This document shows positions 1-10,912 of a stretch of 64,000 nt of DNA, piece by piece. Below the pieces are notes generated by a model. It had not been told where the DNA came from. It made no database searches and worked only from the letters and a program-made list of their open reading frames with translations. The stretch is taken from positions 186,001 through 250,000 of the forward strand of contig JANCRA010000174.1 of assembly GCA_024362935.1 (NCBI GenBank), in the 5' to 3' direction. Each line of letters begins with the position of its first letter. The first letter of the stretch is position 1. The position numbers and the translations under genes are program-made. The stretch is from Setophaga petechia (lineage: Eukaryota > Chordata > Aves > Passeriformes > Parulidae).

Positions 1-420
1 GGGCTGATGGGATTCACCCAAACCAGGCTAAAACCAGGAACGCTCCCTGAGCCACCAGGAGCAGCCTGAGGCTGGAGCCCAGTTGCCTCCATGCCTCTCT
101 GTAACCACCAGACGACCCACCCTGTGTGAGCAAACGGAATAAAACCTGAAAGAAAACAAAAATCCCACTTGAAAAATGTGCTCTGCGCAGAACCAGAATG
201 TTCAGCGCGGGGAAAAAGGATGCAGTCCAACCTTTTACCTTCCAGGCAAACATTTCAAAATGGACTTATAATGTAGCCTTTCATTTCGCTTTTATATGAA
301 GGTTTTACTTGAACTTGTAATGAAGATGGAAAAATCCGAGGTTGCCACGGCTCCTGGCACTCTGCCTAATGCACTCCAATCTTTTTCCCCTAATAAAGGA
401 GATTTCTGAAACCCCCCTAG
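1..420. other. Unique non-coding stretch
   Basis: Mixed-composition sequence with no tandem periodicity visible and no open frame with convincing coding character. It ends where the first 180-bp repeat unit begins. I see no gene here. Confidence 0.5.
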
Positions 421-1050
421 AAAAAGGGAAGAGTTAAAGAGCCCATAAATGGCTGTAGGACCAAGAACATGATTTCACATAGAGCAAATTGACCATGGTG
501 GACGCATAATTGTGTTGATTTTTTCTCCTCACCAATGAGGCCCAGAGTCCTGCTCTGGGTGGTTCTCTTTGTAATCAGCAGGAAAATTCCAGGGATAAGA
601 AAAAGGGAAGAGTTAAAGGCCCCATAAATGGCTGTAAGACCAAGAACATGATTTCATGTAGAGCAAGTTGACCATCATGGACACAAAATTATTTTAATTT
701 TTTCTCCTCACCAATGAGGCCCAGAGTCCTGCTCTGGGTGGTTCTCTTGGTAATAAGTAGGAAAATTCCCAGGATAAGAGTTAAATTCCCAAGTTGACCA
801 TGGTGGACACATAATTGTGTTGATTTTTTCTCCTCACCAATGAGGCCCAGAGTCCTGCTCTGGGTGGTTCTCCTGGTAATCAGCAGGAAAATTCCTGGGA
901 TAAGAAAAATTCCCAGGACAAGAGTTAAATTCCCAAGTTGACCATCATGGACACATAATTCTGTTCATTTTTTCTCCTCACCAATTGATGCCCAGAGTCC
1001 TGCTCCAGGTGGTTCAGGTAATGAGTAGGAAAATTCCCAGGTTAAGAAAA
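421..1050. repeat. ~180-bp tandem repeat, four copies
   Basis: Copies begin near 421, 600, 780 and 900. The full unit (copies 1 and 2) starts AAAAAGGGAAGAGTTAAAG, continues with AAATGGCTGTA and a stretch containing TTTTTTCTCCTCACCAATGA, and ends GGAAAATTCC. Copies 3 and 4 lack about 60 bp from the first half of the unit, and copy 4 decays into the flank. The shared deletion shows that copies 3 and 4 arose by duplication after the deletion. Confidence 0.85.
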
Positions 1051-1418
1051 TCAAGTGGTGGGGAGCAAATTCCTTCAGGCTCTTTTTGGGATGTTCTCCT
1101 GCAGTTTGGAAATGCATCTACCTTGCCATGGAGGAGGAAATTTGGATATTTGGGAATCTCCTGAGCCTTCAGCTCCATCCCAGCTGGGATGGCCCCTCCT
1201 GGGTGGGATTCCAGCTGTGCCAGGAGCTGCTCAGCTCCCATCCAGCAAAATCTGGGATGGCTCAGGGTGCTGGTGCTGAGCAGGGGCTGGGCCTGGGAGA
1301 TGAAGAAGGTTTGATCTCAATCCTGGGCTGGAGATGGGTTTGGGCAGGGATTTTGGGCTGGGATGGACCCCTTGGAATGAGGCGATCCTTGGGGTCTCTG
1401 CCACCCAAAGCAAGCCAG
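1051..1418. other. Unique stretch between two arrays
   Basis: No repeat period or gene is visible. The sequence is rich in GCTGGGATGG-like words but not in tandem. It runs directly into the GAT array. Confidence 0.45.
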
Positions 1419-2146
1419 GATGATTTGATGATGATGATGATGATGATGATTTGATGATATTGATGATGATGATTTGGTGATGATGATGATGGTGATTTGA
1501 TAATGATGATGATGATGGTGATTTAATGATGATGATGATGATGATGATGGAGATTTGATAATGATGATGGTGATTTGATAATGATGATGATGATGGTGAT
1601 TTTATGATGATGATGATGATGATGGCAATTTGATGATGATGATGATGGAGATTTGATGATGATGATGATGATGGTGATATTATGATGATGTAATGATGAT
1701 TTGGTGATGGTTTGATGATGATGATGACAGTGATTTGACAGCGATGATGATGATGATGATCTAATGATAATTTGGTGATGATTTGATGTTGGTGATTATG
1801 ATGGTGATTTGATGATGATGATGGAGATTTAGTGATGATGATGATGATGAGGATTTGATGATGATGATGATGATGGTGGTAGTGGTGGTGATTTGATGAT
1901 GATGATGGAGATTTAGTGATGATGATGATGATGATGAGGATTTGATGATGATGATGATGATGGTGGTAGTGGTGGTGATTTGATGATGATGATCTAATGA
2001 TAATTTGGTGATGATTTGATGATGATGATGATGGCGATTCGATGATGATGATGGTGATTTGATGATGATGATGATGTAATGATAATTTGGTCATGTTTGA
2101 TGATGATTTGATGATGATGATGATTTGACGATAATGATGATAATGA

Positions 2147-2177
<31 letters not shown>

Positions 2178-2427
2178 TTGGTGGTGATTTGATGATGATG
2201 ATGATGTAATGGTAATTTGGTGATGATTTGATGTTGATGATGATTTGATGACGATGATGATGGAGATTTGATGATGATGATTTGATGATAATGATGATAA
2301 CGATTTGACGATGATGATGATGACGTTGGTGGTGATTCGATGATGATGATGTAATGATAATTTGGTGATGATTTGATGACGATGATGATGATGATGATTC
2401 TATGATGACGATTTGATGATGATATCA
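1419..2427. repeat. GAT trinucleotide array with a longer interrupted period
   Basis: About 1 kb of (GAT)n runs broken regularly by GATTTGATGATGATG, GGAGATTTAGTGATGATG and GATAATTTGGTGATG blocks, giving units of roughly 20 to 60 bp. Larger blocks recur, for example near 1804-1900 and 1890-1995. The bottom strand reads as a 287-codon His/Ser/Ile-rich open frame. That is a by-product of the trinucleotide period and not evidence of a protein. Confidence 0.9.
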
Positions 2428-3423
2428 CAGGCAGAAAGGGAAGGGGCAGAAGAGGCAGCCTGGAGCCATCTCCTGACCCTCTGCAGCTCCCTGGCCGAGC
2501 CAGGATCCAGCAATTCTCCTCTTCAGCTTCCTTCTCCTGACATCGCTGCTCTCCACCCCTGGCAGCAGAGGGGCTCTGCCCACTCCATTGTCCTTTCCAG
2601 GGTGGATTTGCTTCCTGGGTTCAGGGTTTTTTGTAGCTTTTCCCCTTGCAGTTTCCCTGGAGATTTGGTGGGATATGATTTGATCCGCACAGAGCTGGGC
2701 TTTGTGGTTTTCTCAGAGGAATTTTGGGGATGGATGGGCAGCGGCAACACTCAGAAATCACCAGAGATGGTTCAAAAATGGTTGTGGTGTTCCTGTAGGT
2801 GGGAACCAGGATAAATCCCTGGATTTCTCCTGGTCCTGAGGGCAGCAGGGAAGTGCTGATGCTCTTGTTCTCTCCAGGCTTTCAGGGGATCCTCTTAGAG
2901 CCAGAGCTCCTTGGCTTTTCCGAGTGGTGGCTGCCTGCCAGCCCCATTTATTCCCAACATGTGGTTCTGATTTGAAAATGTCCAGATCTCAAAATCTTTA
3001 ATCTTCTCACACCTCAGGATTTTTTGTTTTGGTTTGGTTTTGGGCAAGGCTGAACCGTGTGCTCGGGATAATGGTTAAAAAGCAACACAGACAGTTTAAC
3101 AGGGGAAAAAAGAAAAGAGAAAAGAAGAAAGATAAACTAAAGTTATTTATTAAAAAAAAAAAATCCAGCTGGCGCTTTTCTGGTCTCAAAGGTTCAGCGT
3201 GAAAATTCGGGGATGCTTTTGTTTGTTTCAGCTCTGTAATCCCTGATGAAACTCGGGGAATTTAGTGATTAAAAAGATCCTGATAGATCCCTCCAGATGA
3301 CAAAAAATTAAATATTTTTAAGGTTGAAGAAAGTTGCCTTCCCAGAGGTTCAAATCCAACCCAGTTCTGGTGTAGACTGGATGGACTGGGTGCCCTCCCT
3401 GGGCGGGATCAGCAGGGCAGGAA
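2428..3423. other. Unique non-coding stretch with an A-rich patch
   Basis: No tandem repeat. An A-rich patch lies at about 3105-3165. The 133-codon top-strand frame at 2413-2814 starts inside the GAT array, has no recognisable domain and is not called as a gene. Confidence 0.45.
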
Positions 3424-4118
3424 GGTTTTCCTGGGGTTTGGGAGGTCCTTGGATCCTTCCAGGGGTTTGGGAAGGTCCCTGGATCTCTCCTGGGGTTTGA
3501 GAAGGTTCCTGGATCTCCACTGGGGTTTGAGAAGGTTCCTGGATTTCCCCTGGGGTTTGCAGAGGTCCCTGGATCTCTCCTGGGGTCTGGGAAGGTCCCT
3601 GGATCTCTCCTGGGGTTTGGAAAGGTCCCTGGATCTCCTCCGGGGTTTCGGAACGTTCCTGGATCTCCCCTGGGGTTTGAGAACGTTCCTGGATCTCTCC
3701 TGGGGTTTGGGAAGGTCCCTGGATCTCCACTGGGGTTTGGGAAGGTTCCTGGATTTTCCCTGGGATTTGGGAAGGTCCCTGGATCTCCTCCGGGGTTTGG
3801 GAAGATTCCTGGATTCTCTCCTGGGGTTTGGGGACATTCCTGGATCTCCCCTGGGGTTTGCAGAGGTCCCTGGATCTCTCCTGGGATTTGGAAAGGTCCC
3901 ATGATCTGTCCTGGGGTTTGGGAACGTTCCTGGATCTCTCCTGGGGTTTGGGAAGGTTCCTGGATTTCCCCTGGGGTTTGGGAAGGTCCCTGGATCTGTC
4001 CTGGGGTTTGGGAACGTTCCTGGATCTCTCCTGGGGTCTGGGAAGGTCCCTGGATCTGTCCTGGGGTTTGGAAAAGTCCCTGGATCTCTCCTGGGGTCTG
4101 GGAAGGCCCCTGGTCCCT
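3424..4118. repeat. 30-bp minisatellite, about 23 copies
   Basis: The unit is exactly 30 bp through most of the array, with one 31-bp unit near 3806-3836. Key words are CCTGGGGTTTGGGAAGG and TCCCTGGATCTC. Because 30 is a multiple of 3, several frames stay open on both strands. The longest is 308 codons on the bottom strand at 3409-4335, read as a Pro/Asn/Arg decapeptide repeat. Copies differ by scattered substitutions. Confidence 0.95.
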
Positions 4119-4144
4119 GTCCTGCTGCTGCCTGGCTGCTGTGG

Positions 4145-4225
4145 AGGTTCTGAGATGGGATCATGGGTTGGGTTGGGTTGGAAGGGGCCTCACAGCCCAT
4201 CCTGTTCCACAGGGACACCCTCGGG
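4145..4225 (+). mobile_element. CR1-like LINE fragment
   Basis: GGGTTGGAAGGGGCCTC followed by ACAGCCCATCCTGTTCCAC and AGGGACACC matches the order of the conserved segment of avian CR1 elements. It is a short, 5'-truncated, decayed copy with no coding capacity, directly after the 30-bp minisatellite. Confidence 0.65.
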
Positions 4226-4424
4226 CTGCCCCAGGCTGCCTTTGGGCACTCCCAGGGATGGGGCAGCCAGAGCTTCTCTGGAAAACGGTGCCAGGTCCTG
4301 CCCACCCTGCCAGGGAAGAATTTCCTGCTCATCACTAATTGAAACCTGCCTTGGTTTAATTGGCAGCCTCAGGGATGTTGCAGCCGTGGTGGTGCAGCCA
4401 CGGGGACACAGCAGCCAGGCTGGA

Positions 4425-4595
4425 ACCCCAGAATCATGGAACACTTTGGGTTGGAAAAGACCTTTAAATTCAAAATTCCTAAATTCCAAATTCCTAAATT
4501 CCAAATTCCTAAATTCCAACCCTCCTGCTACGAGCGGGGACATCTTCAACCCCAACAAGGTCACCCCATCCAGCAGCTTCCAGCAATGATGTGCC
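4425..4595 (+). mobile_element. CR1-like LINE fragment carrying an internal VNTR
   Basis: CAGAATCATGGAACACTTTG, GGTTGGAAAAGACCTTTAAA and then CCAACCCTCCTGCTACGAGC with GGGACATCTTCAACC follow the order of avian CR1. Between the AAGACCTTTAAA and CCAACCC parts, a 14-bp tandem repeat replaces the usual short spacer. Confidence 0.75.
4463..4517 (+). repeat. 14-bp tandem repeat inside CR1
   Basis: Unit ATTCCTAAATTCCA, about 3.5 near-identical copies. It appears to have grown from the CR1 segment just before TTCCAACCC, since the last unit merges into that conserved CR1 word. Confidence 0.85.
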
Positions 4596-5200
4596 AGGTG
4601 GGAGGAAAGAGAAATAAACTCTGCCCCTGGTCCCACCCAACACTTGGATTGGGGCTGCTGCCTCTCCCTCTGATGCCTCAGGTTTTTCTTTTCTATTTTT
4701 CAGGTTCTGTGCTGCTTTAGTGTGTGGGGCTGGGCTGACATCAGGGGATGCTGAGCTCTGTGCACAGAGCAGGGACACAAAACAATTCCTGCTCCAGCTG
4801 GGCACCAAGGACAAATGATCCAAATCTCAGCCCAGCAGCACAAACAGCGTGGGCTGGAGAGAGAAAAACAAGCAGGGTGGGACTGGATGGGCTAAAGCTG
4901 GGATGGGACAATGAACTGCAAGATGCAAATGGAGCAGAACTGATCCCAGGGACAGACCCCGTGGGGTCAAAAAACAGATTTCCTCCTGTTTCCCACCTTA
5001 CAGAGCAAACCTGAGACAAACATCTCCAAATTGTTCCTATTTTTACATAAATTAATCTTAGTTTAAAAGGCAATTCTCCTTTTTCTGCTTGCAGCCTTAG
5101 AACAAACCTGAAACAAACACCTCCAGGGGCTTAATTGTTCCTTTTTTGACTCACTTTAGTTAAAATTAAACTTAAAATTAACCTTACTTTAAAAGTCGTG
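4596..5200. other. Unique stretch with a short internal duplication
   Basis: No gene seen. A loosely repeated segment (CAGAGCAAACCTGAGACAAAC near 5000 and GAACAAACCTGAAACAAAC near 5101) suggests an old duplication of about 100 bp. Confidence 0.4.
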
Positions 5201-5202
5201 CA

Positions 5203-5362
5203 TTTTGGGACCATTTTGGGTTCATTTTGGGACCATTTTGGTTCATCTTGGGTTCATTTTGGGACCATTTTGGGTTCATTGTGGGACCATTTTGGTTCAT
5301 CTTGAGTTTATTTTGTGACCATTTTGGTTCATTTTGGGACCATTTTGGTTCATCTTGGGTGC
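5203..5362. repeat. 11-bp CATTTTGGGAC-type minisatellite
   Basis: Repeats of CATTTTGGGAC and TTCATCTTGGG variants, with an approximate 33-bp super-period, fill this stretch. Both strands show Phe/Trp-rich or Asn/Trp-rich spurious frames. Confidence 0.85.
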
Positions 5363-5859
5363 AGCCCTGGCTGGGCTCTTGTGCTGCCCAAGGTGGATCC
5401 ATGCAGGAGATGCTTTGAATCAATCCCTGCTTTATTCTGTGACTCTGCCCAGCCTCTGCTCCAGCTCAGCCTTCTCAAGGCATCACCTCCTTCCCATCCC
5501 TGGGGCTCTCCTTGGAGCACGAGGGCTGTCCCAGGTCTCCCTGTGCTCCAAGAGTTAAGGGATGGAGTGGTTGGGAAGATAAGAACCAGATGATAAAGGC
5601 TGGAGGGGATCACGTTTCCACTGCAGCCCGTGAGTGCAGACTCATTAGAATGCAGCCTCCAGTCCCAGAACACACAAAGAGAGCAAAAAGCACAAAAATC
5701 CCATTTTTTCTTCCCCCAGGGAAGAATCAGAGCGAGCACCAAATCCATGAGAATGGGGAATTTTGCTGCACAGAGCTGGGATAACCCATCAGCCAGGGTG
5801 TGCAGGGCTGCTCAGGGCTGTACTGGGAGCACTGGGAGGTGCCTGGGGGGGCTCTGGGC
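5363..5859. other. Unique stretch
   Basis: No tandem period, RNA gene or convincing coding frame recognised. It leads into the 200-bp satellite. Confidence 0.4.
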
Positions 5860-6995
5860 TCTCTGGGAATCACTTTGGGATTTTCCCTGTTCTGGGTGGG
5901 ACTGGGAGCACTTTCTGCTTCTCCCTGGGTTGTGTCTGCTCTGGTTCAGAGGGACAGGAGCTGCAGTAGGTCCTGGCAGGAGATGTCAGGGCACTGAAGG
6001 AGGGGATGTGGCACAGCTCAGGAGGGGAATTGGGAATTTCAAAAGGAAGCAGAACAGCCTTGTGAATCCCTTGGGAATCACTTTGGGATTCTCTCTGTTC
6101 TGGGCGGGACTGGGAGCACCCCCTGCTTCTCCCTGGGCTGTCTCTGCTCGGGTTCAGAGGGACAGGACCTGCAGCAGGAGATTTCAGGGCACTGAAGGAG
6201 GGGACGTGGCACAGCTCAGGAGGGGAACTGGAATTTCAAAAGGAAGCAGAAGAGCCTTGTGGCTCCCTTGGGAGTCACTTTGGGATTCCCCCTGTTCTGG
6301 GTGGGACTGGGAGCACCCTCTGCTCCTCACTGGGTTTTCTCTGCTCTGGTTCAGAGGGACAGGAGCTCCACTGGGAGCACCCTCTGCTCCTTCCTGGATT
6401 GCATCTGCTCTGGTTCAGAGGGACAGGACTCACAACAGGTCCTGGCAGGAGATGTCAGGGCACTGAAGGAGGGGATGTGGCACAGCTCACCAGGGGCACT
6501 GTGAATTTCAAAAGGAAGCAGAAGAGCCTTGTGGATCCCTAGGGAATCACTTTGGGATTCTCTCTGTTCTGGATGGGACTGGGAGCACCCTCAGCTCCTC
6601 CCTGGGTTGTGTCTGCTCTGGTTCAGAGGGACAGGACCTGCAGCAGGTCCTGGCAGGAGATTTCAGGGCACTGAATGAGGGGATGTGGCACAGCTCATGA
6701 GGAGAACTGGAATTTCAAAAGGAACCAGAAGAGCCTTGTGGATCCCTTGGGAATCACTTTGGGATTCCCCCTGTTCTGGATGAGACTGGGAGCACCCTCA
6801 GCTCCTCCTGGGGTTGTGTCTGCTCGGGTTCAGAGGAACAGGAGCTCCACTGGGAGCACCCTCTGCTCCTCCCTGGATTGCATCTGCTCTGGTTCAGTGC
6901 AGGTCCTGGCAGGAGATGTCAGGGCACTGAAGGAGGGGATGTGGCACAGCTCACCAGGGACACTGTGAATTTCAAAAGGAAGCAGAAGAGCCTTG
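5860..6995. repeat. ~200-bp satellite, about five to six copies
   Basis: The landmark GGGAATCACTTTGGGATT recurs near 5865, 6068, 6262, 6541 and 6749. Within units come GGGACTGGGAGCACC, GGTTCAGAGGGACAGGA, GGCAGGAGATGTCAGGGCAC and AATTTCAAAAGGAAGCAGAA. The longer spacing before 6541 reflects an extra internal duplication of the GGGAGCACCCTCTGCTCC block, which recurs near 6850. Confidence 0.9.
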
Positions 6996-8045
6996 TGGCT
7001 CCCTCCCAGCCCAGGGTATTCCATGATTCCATGCAATCCATGGGATTCCATGAGCTGATTGCTGTTTCCACCCTCAGAGAGACCTGCTGGGCTCTCATCC
7101 CCCCAAGGCAGAGCTGAGCACGTCCATAAGTTTGTGCTCACCTGGTACCTGAGGATTCTTTGTGCCAAAATGGTTGGAATGCTGCTATTCCTGGGCCTTG
7201 AACGCCACCTATCCCTGAGCACTCCCAGGAGAGGAGAGGAGATCTCTCCTTATCTGGTGACTCAGGCCCTGCAGCTCCCCGTGATGCTGCTGCCTGCCCA
7301 ACCTCCACTTTCACTTCCATTCGTTTGTTTTCCTTTTTCTTTTCAACTTTATTTTTCTCTCCTCTGCAGTTCATTAGCATCTTCCCTTTCCTTGCTTGCT
7401 TTCCTCCCCCCCTGGCTTTCTTCTGGAACCCAGAAGTATTTCACTGCGGGCTGCCAAATGATTCCTATCTCAGTGAAAAAGAACTTGCTATTTCCTGAAA
7501 ACCTACCGCTGCTTTCTCCCTCTCTGCCCCCCTCAGGCCCTCTCTGAGCCCTGACACAAATCCAGGTAACCCGATAAGAGGGCAATGAAAACAAAAGGAT
7601 TCAGCTTGGCAAAGGTGTGCCATGAGGGCACCCGAGTCTGGGAGCCTGGCAGTTGTCTCTGCCCACATCTGATTTTTAAATTCCCCCCAGGGCCAAAGTT
7701 TTGCAGGGGAGCAATGAGAAAAGAAGAGGTTCTGGAGTTTTCTACTTGTGTGAGGGTTTTTTGGGTATTCTAGATGTTATTTGGGAGGAAAATCAGCACA
7801 ATTTGATGTGGTTTCCTTGCCTGCTGTGGGTGCTGGGGGTGGCTTTAACCCAACCTCCTGCTCCATCCCACCTGCCCACCCCATAATATCCCAAAAAACC
7901 CACGGCCATGCCTGTCAATCCCAGTAAAATTCCCAGCTGAACCATTGCCCTGTGTCCCAGGAGCTTGGGATGGGCACCAACCTCCCCTGGCTGCTGTTCC
8001 CAAAGTGCCTCCAGTGCCATGGGGATGTCACCATTCCAGGGATAA
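6996..8045. other. Unique stretch; CR1-tail-like patch at its start
   Basis: At 7015-7053 the words ATTCCATGATTCCATG and GGGATTCCATG resemble the octamer tail repeats found at CR1 3' ends (low certainty). The rest is unique and pyrimidine-rich around 7300-7420. The 162-codon frame at 7059-7547 shows no domain and is not called. Confidence 0.4.
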
Positions 8046-8585
8046 GATTAATATTTCATTTTATTTTATATTTTATATTTTAATTTTATATTTTATATTT
8101 TATATTTTACATTTTATATTTTATATTTTAATTTTATATTTTATATTTTACATTTTATATTTTATATTTATTTTATATTTATATTTAATATGTCATATAC
8201 TGTATTTTATACATTATATTTCACACTTCATTATATATTTATATATTTATATATTTATATATTGATATATTGATATATTGATATATTGATATATTGATAT
8301 ATTGATATATTGATATATTGATATATTGATATATTTATATATTTATATATTTATATATAAATATATTTATATATTCATATATTTTTATATATATATAAAA
8401 TATATTTACATAAAAATATATTTATATATTTTTATAAAATATATTTTATATAAATATATTTATATACATTTATACTTTTTATATTTTTATATTTTTATAT
8501 TTTTATATTTTTATATTTTTGTATTTTATATATTTTATTTTATTTTATAATTTACATATTTACATATTTATATTTTATTTTCCAC
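8046..8585. repeat. AT-rich compound microsatellite
   Basis: Composed of TTTTATATTTTATA repeats, then about a dozen ATATTGAT octamers (about 8262-8335), then TATATTTA and TTTTTATAT runs. It is nearly pure A+T for over 500 bp. Such sequence is prone to unwinding and to assembly error. Confidence 0.95.
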
Positions 8586-8994
8586 GGGGTCATTTGACGA
8601 ACTGCAGCAAAAAGAGAATTGAAACACTCACTTAACCAGGCCATTCTTTTATTGGGCTGATTTTCAAGCGCATTTTACCTTTCAGCACAGGGGAAGTCGG
8701 GTTTTTAAGGAGTTTATTTCTTTCTGGTGCCTTCATTTCCGAAGGCTTCTCTGGGCTCCGGGGTCGATTTCTGTTTGGTTTGGGCCTTGCAGCCCCAAGC
8801 CTTTGAACCCAGCACTTGTGGGATTAGGAGCTCTGTTTGTCAGCTGGGCTTTGGTGTTGCATAACTCCCAAATATCCTCCAGCATCCAGGAAAATGGATG
8901 AGCTCGGGCTTTTTTCCTCACCCCTTCCCCCTCTGCAGCCCTCCCCATCTTCTCTGGGATTTTTTTATGGTCCGTGATTGGAAGCAAAAGGTCT
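8586..8994. other. Unique stretch after the AT tract
   Basis: Non-repetitive, with no gene recognised. The 84-codon bottom-strand frame (8733-8987) has no recognisable domain. Confidence 0.4.
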
Positions 8995-9215
8995 AAAAGA
9001 GAGAGGAAATCAAGCCCGTCAATAAATGCTAAAAATATTTAGTGTGGCAGCCTCTGTATTTTCTTTTTTGTGAAACACTGATTAATATTCAGTGGTTGAA
9101 GGTTAATACCCCATTCATTTTATTCCCTTTACATCCTCTGCACAGCAGTCGCTGCTCCAATTTCGACTCCTAATTCATGCAAATCTGGTTCCAATCAGGA
9201 TATTAGGAGCTCACT
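8995..9215. promoter_or_regulatory. Possible conserved regulatory island with an octamer motif
   Basis: A unique, moderately AT-rich segment with a perfect POU octamer ATGCAAAT at 9177-9184 next to TAATTC, plus ATTAATATTCA and AATCAAG words. Clustered homeodomain/POU-like words in unique sequence are typical of vertebrate conserved non-coding elements. Conservation itself cannot be seen here, so this is an inference. Confidence 0.3.
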
Positions 9216-9875
9216 GCATAAGCAGGGGGGGAGTTAAAGAAAAAAGAAAAAAAAAAGGAAAAAAAGCAGGAGAAATCACCCAATTGTTAAACTTATCTTT
9301 GGGGACAAGTGCCCCCCACACAGGGACACCCCAAATCCACAGCCCTGTCAGTGCTGGGTGTTTATTGTGCATTTCTCTCCTCCCAGACACAGAGGGAACA
9401 TCCATGCAGGAGTTTTTGGCAGGCTTAACCACAAATTTTTGTTTGGACACGGCAGCAGAAGTCTCTGGCCTGGCTCACAAAGGAGCTGGATGATAATAAA
9501 ACCTCATGCTGAGCTTAAAACCCAAGGCTGAGTGCAGGGGCTGGGTGATCCCAGCTCAGGTGAGGCTCCCAAGCCCAGCTTGGTGCATAAGGTGCAAGAA
9601 TAATGCAGGGAAATGATATTTGTTGCCTTTTTTTCCCCTTTTATCTTTAAATGTGAGTGGGAAGCCCTTTTCCCTGTGGATCTGGGTTTTCCACCCTCCT
9701 TGGAGGTTCTGTGTGGTCCTGGCAGGGCTGGATGTGGGACCTCAGGTCCTGCAGGGAGAACCCCAGGGATCCCAGCTCCAGGAGGGCTGCCTGGCCATCA
9801 TCTCCACAGGAATATTCTGGAATATTCTGTGTGAGCCTGGATCCTGAGCAGAACCCCCCTGTCACCCTGCTGGCC
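9216..9875. other. Unique stretch with an A-rich patch
   Basis: An A-rich run sits at 9235-9270. The rest is unique, with no gene seen. It abuts the LTR fragments at 9876. Confidence 0.4.
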
Positions 9876-10189
9876 TGTGGGGGTGCCAGTTGTGGGTGTC
9901 TCTGGGTCTGGGTTGAAGGCACTTGAGACAGTGATTCATGCTCAAACTCAGGTGTTTATTATTTCTTATCAGTAAAACAGCCTCACAACCGTGAGTTCAG
10001 CAGCTCTTCATTAGAAGGCACAAAATGGCAACATTCTCTTGGTACAAGGGCTTTTAAGACTAAACTCTCCAATTAAGAACTGACACCTGGATTATTTTCC
10101 ATTTTAACCCAATAACTGATCCCACAGAGCCCATAATGGGGACTTTTCCACCCAATTACAAGATGCCACCCAAACCCATGAGGAAGAAG
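9876..10189 (-). mobile_element. LTR fragment, family D, copy 1
   Basis: Starts TGTGGGGGTGCCAG and contains TCTCTGGGTCTG, GAAGGCACTTGAGAC, AACAGCCTCAC, TTCATTAGAAGGCACAAAAT and CCAATTAAGAACTGACACC. The same words recur in order in the next copy, and a top-strand piece lies near 62855. On the bottom strand the 3' end would read CTGGCACCCCCACA. The AATAAA-like word, as TTTATT, lies on the bottom strand, consistent with minus orientation. Retroviral LTR is inferred from the ends and layout. Confidence 0.65.
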
Positions 10190-10560
10190 TGTGGGGGTGC
10201 CAGTTGTTGGGTTTCTCTGGGTCTGCATTGAAGGCACTTGGGATGGAGGATCATGTTTGGGACTCAGGTTTTATCAGTAAAACAGCCTCACTGCTGTGAG
10301 TTTGCAGCTTTTCATTAGAAGGCACAAAATGGGCAACAATCTCTTGTTCCAGGTCTTTTAAGACTGAACTATCCAATTAAGAACTGACACCTGGATTATT
10401 TTCCCTTTAACCCAAAGAGCTGCAATGTGGATTTCCCCACCCAATTACAAAATGCCCCCCAAACCCATGAGGAAGGAGGAAGAGGCAGCATGAAGAAGAA
10501 ACCCAGGACGACACCCTGTGCCCTCCATCTTGCTCCCATCCACAACACACTAAAAACCCC
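10190..10560 (-). mobile_element. LTR fragment, family D, copy 2
   Basis: Directly abuts copy 1 and repeats it from TGTGGGGGTGCCAG to CCCAAACCCATGAGGAAG with scattered substitutions and small indels. It then continues into GACACCCTGTGCCCTCCATC and beyond, so this copy is longer. The right boundary is uncertain and could extend to about 10880. The head-to-tail arrangement suggests tandem duplication or unequal recombination rather than two insertions. Confidence 0.6.
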
Positions 10561-10912
10561 AAAACCTCAATTTCTCACCCAGTGACACACCTACACTGCT
10601 CTCTGTCATCTATTTCACACTTTTGTGGGTTCCAGTCTGTCTTTACATGTAGGAAACTTTCTCCATGGATGAGGGTCACAGTCAGTGCTGCCCTGGGGGT
10701 CAGGACACTCCAGAGCAGACACAGGAATATTCCCAGAGCCCTGGGTTTGCACACTGGTGACACTGCTGTGACACTTCCAGGGTCTGCTCAGAGCAGCTGG
10801 GACAGCCATTCCCATCTTCAGCTGACACAGCTTTCCTGCAGGATTTTTGCTGCCCACGAGTGTTTTCCTTTGGCTGGTTCAAAAGTAGGGCTGGAAAAGC
10901 AGCAGCTGGGTG
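10561..10912. other. Unique stretch, possibly the rest of LTR family D
   Basis: No tandem repeat. It contains AGTGACAC, TGGTGACACTGCTGTGACAC and CATTCCCATCTTCAGC words. It may be the remaining part of the minus-strand LTR, but there is no second copy in the window to test that. Confidence 0.35.

Noticed and set aside
1231..2428. His/Ser/Ile-rich frames of 144 and 287 codons
   Set aside because: Direct product of the GAT trinucleotide array.
3318..4589. Open frames of 126 to 308 codons on both strands
   Set aside because: They coincide with the 30-bp minisatellite. Opposite strands and several frames are open together, as expected from a period divisible by 3.
7059..7547. 162-codon frame with a hydrophobic segment
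   Set aside because: It begins just downstream of a satellite and runs through pyrimidine-rich sequence that mimics hydrophobic residues. No homology recognised.
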